Assembly (NCBI GenBank): GCA_013180565.1
Contig: QBUN01000414.1
Location: forward strand, 3,706 to 20,722
Direction of reading: 5' to 3'
Length of the DNA stretch: 17,017 nt
Source: Candidatus Methanophaga sp. GoMg3.2
GTDB lineage: Archaea; Halobacteriota; Syntropharchaeia; Alkanophagales; Methanospirareceae
The translations under genes and the position numbers were made by a program. Under the pieces are notes generated by a model. It did no database searches, was not told the DNA's origin, and was given only the letters and a program-made list of their open reading frames with translations. Of the stretch, positions 16,354-17,017 are shown in pieces. The stretch's first letter is position 1. Every line of letters starts with the position of its first letter.

Positions 16354-17017
16354 TTAGCTAAGAGCAATTTGATATTCTCTTTCCATAGCGATATTCTTTA
16401 TCACTTCATAATATTTACTAATCGCATGATTCTTAGTGAAATTATCTTCAAAAGATCTCCTAGCATTTTCTCCCATTACTGCACACAAATTTTTGTTCTT
16501 TTGTAGTTTTAGAAGTGCGTTAACAATACCAAAAGGATCGTTATTATTAACAACAATCCCACAATTATAGTCCTTCACCACTCTCGCTACTTCTGAATTC
16601 TCTCCAATAATTGCTAATATAGGCCTTCCCGCCGCCATTGCCGTATATAATTTACAAGAAACGCATAAACCTTCTGTGCCTTGTTCCTGGCTAACAATTA
16701 TAACATCACCACAAGTCATAGTATAGGGAAGATTTTCTTTAGGTTGAAATGGTAAGAATTCAACATTATCTAGATTCATATTCTTAGTTTTTTTCACTAA
16801 CTTCTCTTTTTGGATTCCTTCCCCTATAAACAAAAACTCGATTTTTTCGCTTTTAAGATATTCTGCTGCCCTTAATATAGATTCAAGGTCATGGTGTATG
16901 CTCATATTCCCAGAATATAATACTACAAACTTATCTATTAGATTATGCTTTTTAGAGAACAAGTTCTCTGATTTATTTATAGGAACAATAAAATTTTCAT
17001 CTTACAAATTCTGAATA
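16354..17017 (-). pseudogene. Glycosyltransferase (GT4, WcaI-like) C-terminal part, interrupted by a stop, partial at right edge
   Basis: The donor domain of a GT4 enzyme is preserved: FVVLYSGNMSIHHDLESIL, then LFIGEGIQKEKLVKK and NVEFLPFQPKENLP, and VSQEQGTEGLCVSCKLYTAMAAGRP in the EX7E region. An in-frame TAA at 17002-17004 precedes DENFIVPINKSENLFSKKHN. Upstream of it the same frame reads I-Q-N-L, which lines up with the usual I-P-N-W-x-D linker of these enzymes. The gene therefore appears to continue beyond the stop and off the window, with a nonsense change or a read error. Internal starts (TTG at 16962) would give about 202 residues, without the acceptor domain. It reads in the same direction as gmd, 36 nt upstream of it. 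Confidence 0.7.

Noticed and set aside
17002..17004. Recoded stop (pyrrolysine or selenocysteine)
   Set aside because: The codon is TAA, not TAG or TGA, so neither known recoding applies. A nonsense change or read error is simpler.

Overview
The window looks like a surface-polysaccharide (cell-envelope glycan) locus of a mesophilic archaeon, most likely a euryarchaeote of the Methanomicrobia/Methanosarcinales/ANME type. The grounds are an AT-rich composition, strong GGAGG/GAGGTGA ribosome binding sites, a DUF2206-type archaeal membrane protein, DUF362 and B12-binding radical SAM proteins inside the locus, and the style of the GT4 glycosyltransferases. The lineage is an inference; there is no rRNA or other taxonomic marker here.

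Layout. Positions 1-5158 read on the + strand: a methyltransferase tail fused in frame to a short piece of glycosyltransferase; a CapK/PaaK-like adenylate-forming gene split by a complete IS630-family insertion sequence; an intact GT4 glycosyltransferase; a UDP-galactopyranose-mutase-like flavoprotein; and a 5'-truncated GT4 remnant. Positions 5149-17017 read on the - strand. In transcription order (right to left) they hold a broken GT4, GDP-mannose 4,6-dehydratase (gmd), a GDP-L-fucose-synthase-like epimerase/reductase, a NodU/CmcH-type carbamoyltransferase, a possible 27-codon mini-gene, a DUF362 protein, a B12-binding radical SAM enzyme, two intact GT4 enzymes, a 5'-truncated GT4 remnant, and a large DUF2206 membrane protein. 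The two gene sets converge and overlap by 10 nt at 5149-5158.

How the genes fit together. gmd and the fcl-like gene would convert GDP-mannose to a GDP-6-deoxyhexose such as GDP-L-fucose. The carbamoyltransferase and the B12-radical SAM enzyme are candidates to decorate sugars by O-carbamoylation and C-methylation or a similar radical step. The GT4 enzymes would assemble the glycan, and the DUF2206 protein may act at the membrane on lipid-linked sugars. From the carbamoyltransferase to DUF2206 the genes overlap almost continuously (several 4-nt ATGA overlaps), which suggests one translationally coupled operon.

The locus also shows heavy decay and rearrangement. There are four glycosyltransferase pieces, one methyltransferase piece and one IS-split gene. 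A 32-nt exact duplication links the left edge of the window to the GT4 gene at 8882-10036. A cluster of small palindromes lies inside the DUF2206 coding frame. No RNA genes, CRISPR arrays or replication origins were recognised. No gene-free stretch exceeds 300 bases once the pseudogenes and the IS are counted.
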